From Phycisphaerales bacterium (GTDB taxonomy: Bacteria > Planctomycetota > Phycisphaerae > Phycisphaerales > UBA1924): 64,000 nt of DNA. The stretch covers positions 62,001 to 126,000 of the forward strand of contig JAEPOJ010000004.1 of NCBI GenBank assembly GCA_017642965.1, in the 5' to 3' direction. Below the pieces are notes generated by a model. That model searched no databases, was not told where the DNA came from, and worked only from the letters and a program-made list of their open reading frames with translations. A program made the translations under genes and the position numbers. This document shows, in pieces, positions 28,767 to 36,988 of this stretch (its first letter is position 1; each line of letters begins with the position of its first letter).

Positions 28767-28767
28767 A

Positions 28768-30339
28768 TCACTGCCCCGTGAGGCGGCGCCTCAGCTGGGC
28801 CTCGTGGAGATCCGCGGGCCCGAACGCATCGAGATCAAACACCTCGAACCACACCCCGTCGCGATCCGTGCGTGATTGCTGGTTCGTCTGAACCGCGACC
28901 AGGTTGATCGAATCTGGGCCGAACTGCGATGGCGGGTAGCGGATCGGCTGATCCGATCGGATGGCCCAGTACGTCGACCACGCGCCGGCGTGTCTCCCGA
29001 GCGCTTCTGCACCGCCGCTCGTCCAGATTTGTGACCCCTTCCCCACATCGAGGTTGCAGAAGAGATTCGCGTGGTTTGCACCTTTGTGATGATCCAGCGA
29101 CAGGTTCACGCCCTCGCCGTTTTTGATCACGTTCCCCGCGCTGAGCTTCGTGACCGTGATGTCGTGATAAAACTCAGTCTCAAAACGGAAGTTCGTCAGG
29201 AGGTTGTCAGAGCCGAGCGAAATGCCGTGGTGCCCGGTGCGTCCGCCGCTCGGGGAGCGTGAGGACCTGATCGTGATCGAATCAAGCGTACCCTGATCAC
29301 CGTTAAAGAAGATCCCGCTGTCCGCGTTCTCGATCACGATGTCCCTGGCCCAGCAGTTGACCGTCCCGACGAAGGCCATCGCGTTCCGCCCGACCTCCGT
29401 GAAATGCCCCTCGTAGGGGGTGCTCGGGAAGCGGATCGTGATCCCCTCGATACCCGAGTCGTACACCGTAGGCATGCTTACGCGCAACGTGGGCTGCCAC
29501 GCCGTGCGTATCTGCCACGGCAGCGGGCGATTGAGTGTGATGGCCTGCCCGTTCACCGAGTTGACTCGCGCGTACAGGCGAACAGTGAAGTTGTTCTTCA
29601 GGTTTTTGGTCTCACCGGGCTGACCGGAATACAGGTGAGACAGCAGCGTGCCCTGCGAGTCGCCCTGCATCTCGATCTGCACCTCATCGCCCGGGGTGAA
29701 CTTCTCAGGGTTTGAGACAAACACCTGGCGATCACCCCGTCGCGCATCACGAATAATCTCGAATCGCTTCCGCCCGACCGGCTTGCCCTTGACTGAGAAG
29801 AAGCCGCCCGACCATGAGTACCTTGAAACTGGCTTGCCCGAACCCGTCCGAGCGGTCAGCGGCTCGACATCATCGAGCGTATTCGTCACGGTGATGATCG
29901 TTTTATCGCTGCCGGCCCCCTTGAGCACCACGTTCGGCTTGCTGATCTCAACAACACCGGAAATGTAATATTGGCCTTCCGGGATCTCGATGGTTCCCGA
30001 CTGCACTCTGGCGAGGGCACGCACAAAGGCATCGGTATCGTCCTGCTGGTCTCGGCCGTTCGCCCCGTAGTCCTCGACGCTGGCCACCGTGCGATACGTT
30101 GGAATCGAGGCTTCTCCAAACCGGTACCCCGCGTACGAAAAATCGGGCAAACGCCCCCCGGGTTCGAAGAGCTCCCCGCTCTGACCCCAGAGCGCGGAAA
30201 CCTGCGTGTGCGACGAAGCCGGCACACGCTCGCCGTCACCCCCACCCCACGGACGATCGCTACTAATGGTGATCGTGGCACAGGACGCGAGCGAGAAAAG
30301 ACTCAGGAGCATCAGAAGGATTGCGTGCGGTGTTCTCAT
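28768..30339 (-). CDS. Lipoprotein with pectate-lyase-type beta-helix domain
   Basis: A 523-residue lipoprotein: signal peptide ending in lipobox LASC (Cys21). The mature protein has the pectate-lyase superfamily start (VEDYGANGRDQQDDTDAF) and a right-handed beta-helix with repeated strand turns (IVIENADSGIFFNGDQG, GISLGSDNLLTNFRF). It probably binds or cleaves a polysaccharide at the outer membrane; the catalytic residues are not identifiable from sequence alone. The frame is open to 30375, but the Met at 30339 begins the signal peptide and has TATGAT exactly six bases upstream. The gene is two bases from the convergent response regulator. Confidence 0.7.
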   Translation of the reverse strand: MRTPHAILLMLLSLFSLASCATITISSDRPWGGGDGERVPASSHTQVSALWGQSGELFEPGGRLPDFSYAGYRFGEASIPTYRTVASVEDYGANGRDQQDDTDAFVRALARVQSGTIEIPEGQYYISGVVEISKPNVVLKGAGSDKTIITVTNTLDDVEPLTARTGSGKPVSRYSWSGGFFSVKGKPVGRKRFEIIRDARRGDRQVFVSNPEKFTPGDEVQIEMQGDSQGTLLSHLYSGQPGETKNLKNNFTVRLYARVNSVNGQAITLNRPLPWQIRTAWQPTLRVSMPTVYDSGIEGITIRFPSTPYEGHFTEVGRNAMAFVGTVNCWARDIVIENADSGIFFNGDQGTLDSITIRSSRSPSGGRTGHHGISLGSDNLLTNFRFETEFYHDITVTKLSAGNVIKNGEGVNLSLDHHKGANHANLFCNLDVGKGSQIWTSGGAEALGRHAGAWSTYWAIRSDQPIRYPPSQFGPDSINLVAVQTNQQSRTDRDGVWFEVFDLDAFGPADLHEAQLRRRLTGQ

Positions 30340-30345
30340 GCCTAC

Positions 30346-30351
30346 ATCATA
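30346..30351 (-). promoter_or_regulatory. Candidate -10 box of leaderless gene 28768-30339
   Basis: The minus strand reads TATGAT, six bases (GTAGGC), then the ATG at 30339. There is no clear Shine-Dalgarno sequence. Confidence 0.45.
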
Positions 30352-30396
30352 CACGACACCGGCCGCGGATCGCACGCCCCATGCGATAGTGCGGAT

Positions 30397-31536
30397 TCAG
30401 CCCTTGATCCGCCCCACGAGGTTGCCCGCCTTGACCTCGACCCCCTTGAGAATCGAGCTGAGCATGTCCTTGTTCGGTGCGTATTCCTTCGCCGTTTGCA
30501 TGGTAATCCATTCCTTATTCACCAGTTCCGCGAAGTAATGCGTGAACAGGCACATCCCGTCTTCCTTGCTCGAAGCGATCACCGAGGGCAGATCTGAATC
30601 CCGCTCGTCGCGGATCAGCTCGCGGACCGTCGGCGAGGACAACAGGACCTCCACCGCCGGCACGACTTTCGTTCCCGTGACCTCCTCATTCGCCGGGACC
30701 AGCCGCTGCGCGCAGATCGCCTTGAGCGTCCCCGCCAGCGAGTTGCGCACAAACGTCCGCTCGTCCTGCGGGAAGAACTCGAGCATGCGCCCAAACGCAC
30801 CCATCGTGTCCGATGTATGCAGGGTTGCAAACACAAGGTGCCCGGTCTCGGCCGCCTGGATCGCGGAGAGCACCGTTTCCTGGTCACGCATCTCACCGAT
30901 GAAGATCACGTCCGGGTCCTGACGCACAACGTGCCTGAGCGCTTCATGGAAATCCGTCACATCGATGCCGATTTCTCGCTGCGAGATGATCGACTGCTTG
31001 GGCACGAACCGATACTCCACCGGGTCCTCGATCGTGATGATGTTGACCGCGCGGCTCGCGTTGATCTCATCGATCATGGCGGCCAGCGTGGACGACTTCC
31101 CCGATCCGGTCACACCGACGATGAGCACCAGCCCGTCACGCTCGCGGTGCACGATCTTCGAGTACACCTTGGGCAGGTGCAGCTCCGCGTAGCTCGGAAT
31201 CTCGGCCTTGACTCTCCGGATCGCGGCGTGCGTGTGATTGCCGGAACGCAGCATGTTGATGCGGAACCGATCGCCCGGCCCGCCGTCCGGGTCCTCAAGA
31301 TGCCAGGCAAAGTCCAGATCCCCCGATTCCTCGTACTTCTTCTTCTGCACCTCCGACAGGATCGGATCGAGCAGATGATCCGCCTCGTGCTCTGATACCG
31401 GGTCCGCCTCGATCGGCCGCAGCTCACCACCGATCCGATAGGTCGGCGGGATCCCCACCTTGATGTGCAGGTCCGACGCATCGAGACGACGCATCGCGGA
31501 CAAAAGCTTCTTGATATTCAACGCTCCGCGGATCAT
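30397..31536 (-). CDS. PilT-like twitching-motility ATPase
   Basis: A 379-residue type IV pilus retraction ATPase of the PilT/PilU kind. The N-terminal domain (ASDLHIKVGIPPTYRIGGEL) is followed by Walker A GVTGSGKSST, the Asp box, Walker B FIGEMRDQET, a His box (LVFATLHTSD) and the C-terminal AIRAQRL-type motif (AICAQRLVP). PilT drives pilus depolymerisation and hence twitching motility. An AAAGGGGGG ribosome site precedes the start. It does not sit in a pilus cluster here. A TAGAAT hexamer lies about 34 bases before the start. Confidence 0.9.
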   Translation of the reverse strand: MIRGALNIKKLLSAMRRLDASDLHIKVGIPPTYRIGGELRPIEADPVSEHEADHLLDPILSEVQKKKYEESGDLDFAWHLEDPDGGPGDRFRINMLRSGNHTHAAIRRVKAEIPSYAELHLPKVYSKIVHRERDGLVLIVGVTGSGKSSTLAAMIDEINASRAVNIITIEDPVEYRFVPKQSIISQREIGIDVTDFHEALRHVVRQDPDVIFIGEMRDQETVLSAIQAAETGHLVFATLHTSDTMGAFGRMLEFFPQDERTFVRNSLAGTLKAICAQRLVPANEEVTGTKVVPAVEVLLSSPTVRELIRDERDSDLPSVIASSKEDGMCLFTHYFAELVNKEWITMQTAKEYAPNKDMLSSILKGVEVKAGNLVGRIKG

Positions 31537-31675
31537 TCGATCCCCCCTTTCGAGAAGTCGTTGAACTCGATTCTACCAGAACTCAGCGATCAGCGATGCG
31601 GGTTCTCAAGATATACACTGCATGCCGCAGCGCTGATAGAATCCTCACGCACGGTCAGCAGAAGGAAGTTGCCCC

Positions 31676-33115
31676 ATGTTCATGCGGATGATCTACGACG
31701 ACAAGCTCGCCCAGGCGGCCTATCTCATCGGTTGCCAGGCAACCGGAGAAGCCATCATCGTGGATCCCCAGCGGGACGTCGATCGCTATATCGCCCTCGC
31801 CGAGGCCAACGACCTGCGCATCGTGGCTGCCGCCGAAACCCACATCCACGCGGACTTCGTCTCCGGCTCGCGCGAGATCGCAGAACAGATCGGCGCCAAA
31901 GTCTACCTCTCCGACGAGGGCGATGCGGACTGGAAGTACGGATGGCTCGATCAGAAGACCACCGGCGGAAGCTACGATCACCAACTGCTCAAGGACGGCG
32001 ACTCGTTCAGCATCGGCAACATCGAGTTCAGAGTGATGCACACCCCGGGGCACACACCCGAGCACATCTGCTTCCTCGTAACCGACCACGGCGCGGGCGC
32101 CAGCGAGCCCATCGGCATGCTCACGGGTGACTTTGTCTTCGTCGGCGACCTCGGACGCCCCGACCTGCTCGAATCCGCCGCGGGTCAAACAGGCGCCATG
32201 GAACCATCCGCACGCCGCCTCTACAGCACACTCTCGACGCTTGATGCGATCCCTGACTTCGTTCAGGTCTGGCCGGCCCACGGCGCGGGCAGCGCGTGCG
32301 GCAAGGCCCTGGGAGCCGTCCCCATGAGCACGATCGGTTATGAGAAACGCTTCAACCCGGCCATCGGGGCCGCGGACTCAGAGCAGCAGTTCGTCGACTT
32401 CATCCTCAGCGGGCAGCCAGAACCACCGCTCTACTTCGCCAACATGAAGCGCGACAACAAGGCCGGCCCGCCCGTGCTCGGCGGGCTCCCTACCCCGCCC
32501 CGTGTCGATCTCGGCACCATCCGCGGGCTCGACCCAGCCGCGGTCGCCATCATCGACACCCGCGACTGGGAATCGTTCCGTGCCGGCCACATCCCGGGCT
32601 CCCTGTCCTTCCCGATCCGCAACTCGTTCCCCACCGACGTGGGCTCGATGGTCAAGGACTCGGACGACATCTACCTAATCATCGATGAGCTGCACATCGA
32701 CGAGGTCGTCCGCGACCTGATCCGCATCGGGCTCGATCGCATCAAGGGCTGGTGCAACAGCGCCGATATCAGACCCGACACCGGCTCAGCGCTCGCAACC
32801 ATCCAAGAGATCGACGCGGAGGAGGCCGCGGACCTCATCGCCAACAACGGGGCGCGCGTGCTCGATGTCCGCCGCGCCACCGAGTACGCCGAGGGGCACA
32901 TCGAGGGATCCACTAACATCTCCCACACCCGCCTCGCTGCGCGGATGGACGAGCTCCCCACCCCCGACCCGCTGCTGGTTCACTGCCGCAGCGGCATCCG
33001 CTCCGCCCGGTCCTGCGCCCTCCTCAAGCGGGCAGGCCACGACGTGATCAATCTCCGCGGCGGCTACCTCGCATGGGAAGAACTGACCGCACCGCAAACC
33101 AGCGATGCGGTCTGA
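31676..33115 (+). CDS. Metallo-beta-lactamase-fold / double rhodanese protein (persulfide-dioxygenase-like)
   Basis: A 479-residue fusion. The N-terminal MBL domain carries ETHIHADFVSG, HTPGHTPEH and TGDFVFVGDLGRPDL; the HxHxDH box has Phe in the last position, which is tolerated since the iron ligands of ETHE1-type persulfide dioxygenases are the first His, a later His and an Asp. Two rhodanese modules follow: the first lacks the catalytic Cys and the second has HCRSGIRSARS with the active-site Cys. It should handle sulfane sulfur. The next gene overlaps by 11 bases, so the two are co-translated. An AGAAGGAAG site precedes the start. Confidence 0.82.
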   Translation: MFMRMIYDDKLAQAAYLIGCQATGEAIIVDPQRDVDRYIALAEANDLRIVAAAETHIHADFVSGSREIAEQIGAKVYLSDEGDADWKYGWLDQKTTGGSYDHQLLKDGDSFSIGNIEFRVMHTPGHTPEHICFLVTDHGAGASEPIGMLTGDFVFVGDLGRPDLLESAAGQTGAMEPSARRLYSTLSTLDAIPDFVQVWPAHGAGSACGKALGAVPMSTIGYEKRFNPAIGAADSEQQFVDFILSGQPEPPLYFANMKRDNKAGPPVLGGLPTPPRVDLGTIRGLDPAAVAIIDTRDWESFRAGHIPGSLSFPIRNSFPTDVGSMVKDSDDIYLIIDELHIDEVVRDLIRIGLDRIKGWCNSADIRPDTGSALATIQEIDAEEAADLIANNGARVLDVRRATEYAEGHIEGSTNISHTRLAARMDELPTPDPLLVHCRSGIRSARSCALLKRAGHDVINLRGGYLAWEELTAPQTSDAV

Positions 33116-33992
33116 CCACGCCATCCAGACTGCGCTCAAGCAAGCCGGGCTCAGCACGGAGATCACGCACCATCGCGTGCTCTCAGGCGGAGCGACGCAG
33201 CAGGTCATCAAGCTCACCCTGAGCGACGGCTCATCCCTCGTCGCCAAGCTCGCCTGCGGAACCGAGGCCGAGCGAATCAGCGCAGAAGCCGACGGCCTGC
33301 AGGCCCTTCGCGAGCACGGGCACCTGCTCGTTCCAGAGCACAACCTGACCGAGGATGGCACCCATGCCTGCCTGCTCATGGATCACATGAGGCCCGCCAG
33401 CGGCACCACCGATCAAGTTTGGACTCGTTTCGCCGCTGAACTCGCCGACCATCATCAGGCCCCCACCGGCGAGCGGTACGGCTGGGGACGCGACAACTTC
33501 ATCGGCGCGACCCCACAGCCCAACGGGTGGCGCGATGACTGGGTCGAGTTCAACGCGGAGCACCGCCTCGGCCACCAACTCCGCCTGGCCAAAGAACAGA
33601 GTGCGGGTAGTAAGATCACCGACCCAGTCGAGCGGGTCATCGAACGCCTCGCCAACTACATCCCCCGCCGCCCACACCCGGCACTGCTCCACGGCGACCT
33701 GTGGTCCGGCAACGTGCTCCCCACAGTGCATCGCACCGAATCACGCATCGCGGTGATTGACCCAGCGGTCTCCATCGGCGACGCTTGGGCGGACATCGCC
33801 ATGCTCAAGCTCTTCGGAAGCCCACCATCGATCTTCTTTGAGACCTATGAGCAGCGCTGCCAGGATCGGGAGCAAGTGCCTCAGCGCATCCTCGTCTACC
33901 AGCTCTACCACATGCTCAACCACCTGAACCTCTTCGGCGGCGGCTACGAGGGCTCGGTTAGCGGCATCGCGCTGCGACTGCTATCGATGTGA
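33105..33992 (+). CDS. Fructosamine kinase family protein
   Basis: A 295-residue protein of the fructosamine/ketosamine-3-kinase family, kinases that phosphorylate glycated amines. The catalytic loop is visible as LLHGDLWSGNVL and the later Asp as VIDPAVSIGDAWADIAM. The N-terminal lobe has the nucleotide-binding strand LSDGSSLVAKLACG. It overlaps the MBL-rhodanese gene by 11 bases and is probably expressed with it. The substrate cannot be read from the sequence. The gene converges on the aminotransferase operon with nine bases between stops. Confidence 0.82.
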   Translation: MRSDHAIQTALKQAGLSTEITHHRVLSGGATQQVIKLTLSDGSSLVAKLACGTEAERISAEADGLQALREHGHLLVPEHNLTEDGTHACLLMDHMRPASGTTDQVWTRFAAELADHHQAPTGERYGWGRDNFIGATPQPNGWRDDWVEFNAEHRLGHQLRLAKEQSAGSKITDPVERVIERLANYIPRRPHPALLHGDLWSGNVLPTVHRTESRIAVIDPAVSIGDAWADIAMLKLFGSPPSIFFETYEQRCQDREQVPQRILVYQLYHMLNHLNLFGGGYEGSVSGIALRLLSM

Positions 33993-34001
33993 ATCCTTGC
34001 A

Positions 34002-35312
34002 TCAGTTCCCCTCATCGTCCTGGAGCGCACCACGGAACGCCTCGATGAACGTGTCGCAATCCGATTCGCTGTGCTCAGTACTCAGGTAGAGCTTGGTGCC
34101 CATCGGGTTGAGGAAGATCCCGCGCCGGATCAGACCGAGCAGTATCCTTCTTGCTTTGGCCCGATCGCCAGCCCTCGTTGAGCGGTAGTCGTAGACGGGC
34201 TCGGATGAGAAGATGAACTGGGCGAGTGGGCCGTCACCGATGACCTGCCCGGTGACGCTTTCCTCGTCCATGACGCGCCGGAGGCCGTCGCGGAGGTACT
34301 GGCCCAGTTTGTGGAGGCGAGGGTAGATGCCGGGCCGCTCAAGGTGGTCGAGGGCGGCCCACGCGGCGGCGCAGGAGACGGGGTTGCCGCCGAGCGTTGA
34401 TGCGGTCCAGACGTATGGCTCTTTGTTCATCCGGTGCTCTTCGACGATCTGCATGAGACCTCGCCTGCCACCGAACACACCGATGGGCAACCCACCACCG
34501 AGCGCTTTGCCGTACGCAACGAGATCGGGCACGACGCCGTAGTACTGCTGAGCGCCACCGTAGGCAAGGCGGAAGCCGGTGACGACCTCGTCGAAGATGA
34601 GCAGAATCCCGTGCTGGTCGCACAGGCGGCGAAGGCCCGGAAGGAACCCGTCGAGCGGAGCGATGCAGCGGTGGAACGGCTCGACGATGACGGCGGCGAG
34701 CTCGCCGCGGTGCTCGCGGATGATGGCGGCGGTGTACTCCAGATCATTGAACGGGGCGACAATGATCTGGTCGGCGGCGGCCTGGGTCACGCCGTGGCAT
34801 GAGCGCTCCGCGTGCGGAAACGCCCGGAGCTTGTCGGGGAAGAGGCTGGTGACGCCGAGGTCGTTGGCGCCGTGGTAGGCACCCTCGAACTTCAGGATCG
34901 TGCTGCGGCCTGTCGCGGCGCGGGCCACGCGCCCGCAGTAGTGCGTGGCCTCGGTCCCTGAGGCGCAGAAACGGACCCGGTCGCACGCGGGGCTGATGGA
35001 GATGATGCGCTCCGCCAGCTCCAGGGATCGGCGGTTGACGCAGGCGAAGTTGGAGCCCAGGGCGGCCTGGGCACTCGCGGCGCTGATGACTTGCTCGTTG
35101 GCGTGCCCGACGAGCACGGAGCCCCAGCCCATCGACATATCAAGGTAACGCCTGGAGTCGGTATCCCAGAGGTAGGCGCCCTCGCCGCGCTCGACGACGA
35201 TGGCGAGTTCGGGCGGGAAGTTGAACTCGCCGTTGGAGCCGGCGGGGAAGGCGTCGAGGCAGCGTTCGCGTTCGGTCCGTGAGAAGAGGGCGTCGATGGT
35301 CTGGGTGCTCAT
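34002..35312 (-). CDS. Class III aminotransferase (glutamate-1-semialdehyde-aminomutase-like)
   Basis: A 436-residue fold-type I PLP enzyme. The PLP lysine is K269 in VAYGKALGGGLPIG, with the Asp before it in IFDEVVTGFR and the phosphate loop SGTEATHY. It resembles glutamate-1-semialdehyde aminomutase and its aminotransferase relatives, but it is the last gene after an AP-superfamily phosphodiesterase (13-base gap) in the phosphorus region. That context makes a role on an amino-phosphorus compound plausible, though haem biosynthesis is the default reading of the fold. A run of AAGGGGA serves as ribosome site. Function within the class is uncertain. Confidence 0.75.
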   Translation of the reverse strand: MSTQTIDALFSRTERERCLDAFPAGSNGEFNFPPELAIVVERGEGAYLWDTDSRRYLDMSMGWGSVLVGHANEQVISAASAQAALGSNFACVNRRSLELAERIISISPACDRVRFCASGTEATHYCGRVARAATGRSTILKFEGAYHGANDLGVTSLFPDKLRAFPHAERSCHGVTQAAADQIIVAPFNDLEYTAAIIREHRGELAAVIVEPFHRCIAPLDGFLPGLRRLCDQHGILLIFDEVVTGFRLAYGGAQQYYGVVPDLVAYGKALGGGLPIGVFGGRRGLMQIVEEHRMNKEPYVWTASTLGGNPVSCAAAWAALDHLERPGIYPRLHKLGQYLRDGLRRVMDEESVTGQVIGDGPLAQFIFSSEPVYDYRSTRAGDRAKARRILLGLIRRGIFLNPMGTKLYLSTEHSESDCDTFIEAFRGALQDDEGN

Positions 35313-35325
35313 GCGGTCCCCTTAC

Positions 35326-36945
35326 TTATTCGGGCGCGACGAGGTGATCGAAGGTGACGGGGACGCGGACCTTGTCCGGGCCGGTGATCGCGAGCTCAAG
35401 GGATTCACCGCCGTGGTCCTCGAAGTACTCAACGACGATCGTGTGGAGACCCGGCTTGAGGTCGATGCTTGAGGATTCCTCGATCGGGCCGTGGGAGCCG
35501 TCGTTGTCGATCAGCGTGCGTCTGCCGAGCCTGAGGCGCGAGCCGTCGTCGGACTTGAGGTGCAGCATGTAGGTGCCGGGCTCGTCGATTTTGAGCTGGG
35601 TTGTGTAGCGGATGGCGAACTGGTCCTCGCGCACATCGATGGTGGCCAGCCCGATCTCGGGGCAGGTGCCCGTTGAGTTCGGGTTCATCCGGCTGAAGTC
35701 CGGGAGCATCTCCCAGCGGGGCTGGCCCTCGGGGGCCTCGTAGTACTCGTACGCCACGGGCTTTGGCGAATCGGAGCGGAGCAGGCGGTAGGTGTCCGTG
35801 GTAACGCGGCTCTCACGCCCGCGCATGAAGGCACGGGCACGGATGGTGGTCGTCTCTTCGAGCACGATCGGGCCCGAGTAGACCTTGGAATGCTTGGTCG
35901 GCTCGGAGCCGTCGAGCGTGTAGGTGATGTCCGCGGCGGGCATCTCGCAGCTGAGTTGCACGATGACCTCGTCGGCGGCCAGCAGGGCGCCGGGGGGTGT
36001 GATGCGCGGCGCGGGGAGGTACTTGCTGTCGACCCACTCCCCGTTGGCGGCGCTGATGAACGACTCGGTGATGGGCTTACCGATCCAGGAGGAGTGCATC
36101 GGAACGCCCAGCAGGTACGCGGCGGTGCAGGCGGTGTCGTAGGTGTTGATGTCGCGGGTGATCTCGCGGCTGTTGGCGACGCCGGCACCCGCGATGATCC
36201 AGGGGATCTCGAGCTCGGCCATGCTCACGCCGCCGTGCGACTTGCCCACGCCTCCGTGGTCCGAGGTGACGATGATGACGGTCGAGTCCCATGCTCGCTC
36301 CTCATCGATCGCGTCGATCATCTCACCGATACGATCGTCCGCGCGTTTCACCGCTTCAAAGTACTCGGGCGTGTGCCAGCCCTTGCCGTGCCCGGCGCTG
36401 TCGACGTGGTCGAGGTGGACAAACAGCAGGTCGGGTCGGTTGTACTTGAACTCCTCGACCGCCCGGTGCATGGTGGCCTCTGGGCCCTCGGTGTCGGCGG
36501 CCACGTCCACGAGATCGTGGTCGAACAGGTTGCCGAAACCGCTCCAGTCGTAGATGACGGCGATCCGGGCGTCAGGGCGGTGGCGGCGAGTTTCTGAGAA
36601 CACACTCGGGAACCGGCCCTCGACACCCTCCTTGGAGGGCATGATGGCGCGGCTCCAGAGGCGCCAATCGTTGGACGTGATGCCGTGCTGCACCGGGCCT
36701 GCGCCCATGATCATCGAGGCCCAGTTGGGCGAGGACGAGGTGGGGAACACCCCGCGTGCATGGAAGCTGTAAGCCCCCTGCGCGATCAGGTGGTTCAGAC
36801 TCGGCGTCAGCCCCTCGTCGACGCCGCGGGGGCTCAGACCGTCCACGCCAATGATGATCACCGTCCGGATCGGGGCATCCTTCGCTTGGGCCGCGGATGC
36901 GAGTTGAGAGAGCAATGCAAGAATCGCGATGAAGAGGATGCGCAT
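35326..36945 (-). CDS. Exported alkaline-phosphatase-superfamily phosphodiesterase with PA14 domain
   Basis: A 539-residue exported enzyme. After a signal peptide (MRILFIAILALLSQLASA) the NPP-like catalytic domain (about 25-330) has IGVDGLSPR, FPTSSSPNWASM (nucleophile region), LDHVDSAGHG and VTSDHGG metal-ligand motifs. The nucleophile position that is Thr in NPPs aligns with Ser here. A chitobiase/FN3-associated segment (about 345-410, TYTLDGSEPTKHS) and a C-terminal PA14-like domain (about 440-535, YMLHLKSDDGSRLRL) follow, suggesting carbohydrate attachment. The frame opens at 37050, but the signal peptide and AGGAG favour 36945. Confidence 0.82.
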   Translation of the reverse strand: MRILFIAILALLSQLASAAQAKDAPIRTVIIIGVDGLSPRGVDEGLTPSLNHLIAQGAYSFHARGVFPTSSSPNWASMIMGAGPVQHGITSNDWRLWSRAIMPSKEGVEGRFPSVFSETRRHRPDARIAVIYDWSGFGNLFDHDLVDVAADTEGPEATMHRAVEEFKYNRPDLLFVHLDHVDSAGHGKGWHTPEYFEAVKRADDRIGEMIDAIDEERAWDSTVIIVTSDHGGVGKSHGGVSMAELEIPWIIAGAGVANSREITRDINTYDTACTAAYLLGVPMHSSWIGKPITESFISAANGEWVDSKYLPAPRITPPGALLAADEVIVQLSCEMPAADITYTLDGSEPTKHSKVYSGPIVLEETTTIRARAFMRGRESRVTTDTYRLLRSDSPKPVAYEYYEAPEGQPRWEMLPDFSRMNPNSTGTCPEIGLATIDVREDQFAIRYTTQLKIDEPGTYMLHLKSDDGSRLRLGRRTLIDNDGSHGPIEESSSIDLKPGLHTIVVEYFEDHGGESLELAITGPDKVRVPVTFDHLVAPE

Positions 36946-36988
36946 GGGCGTGCTCCTGTGTGTGCGTGAGATCGGATCGGTTGTACGC

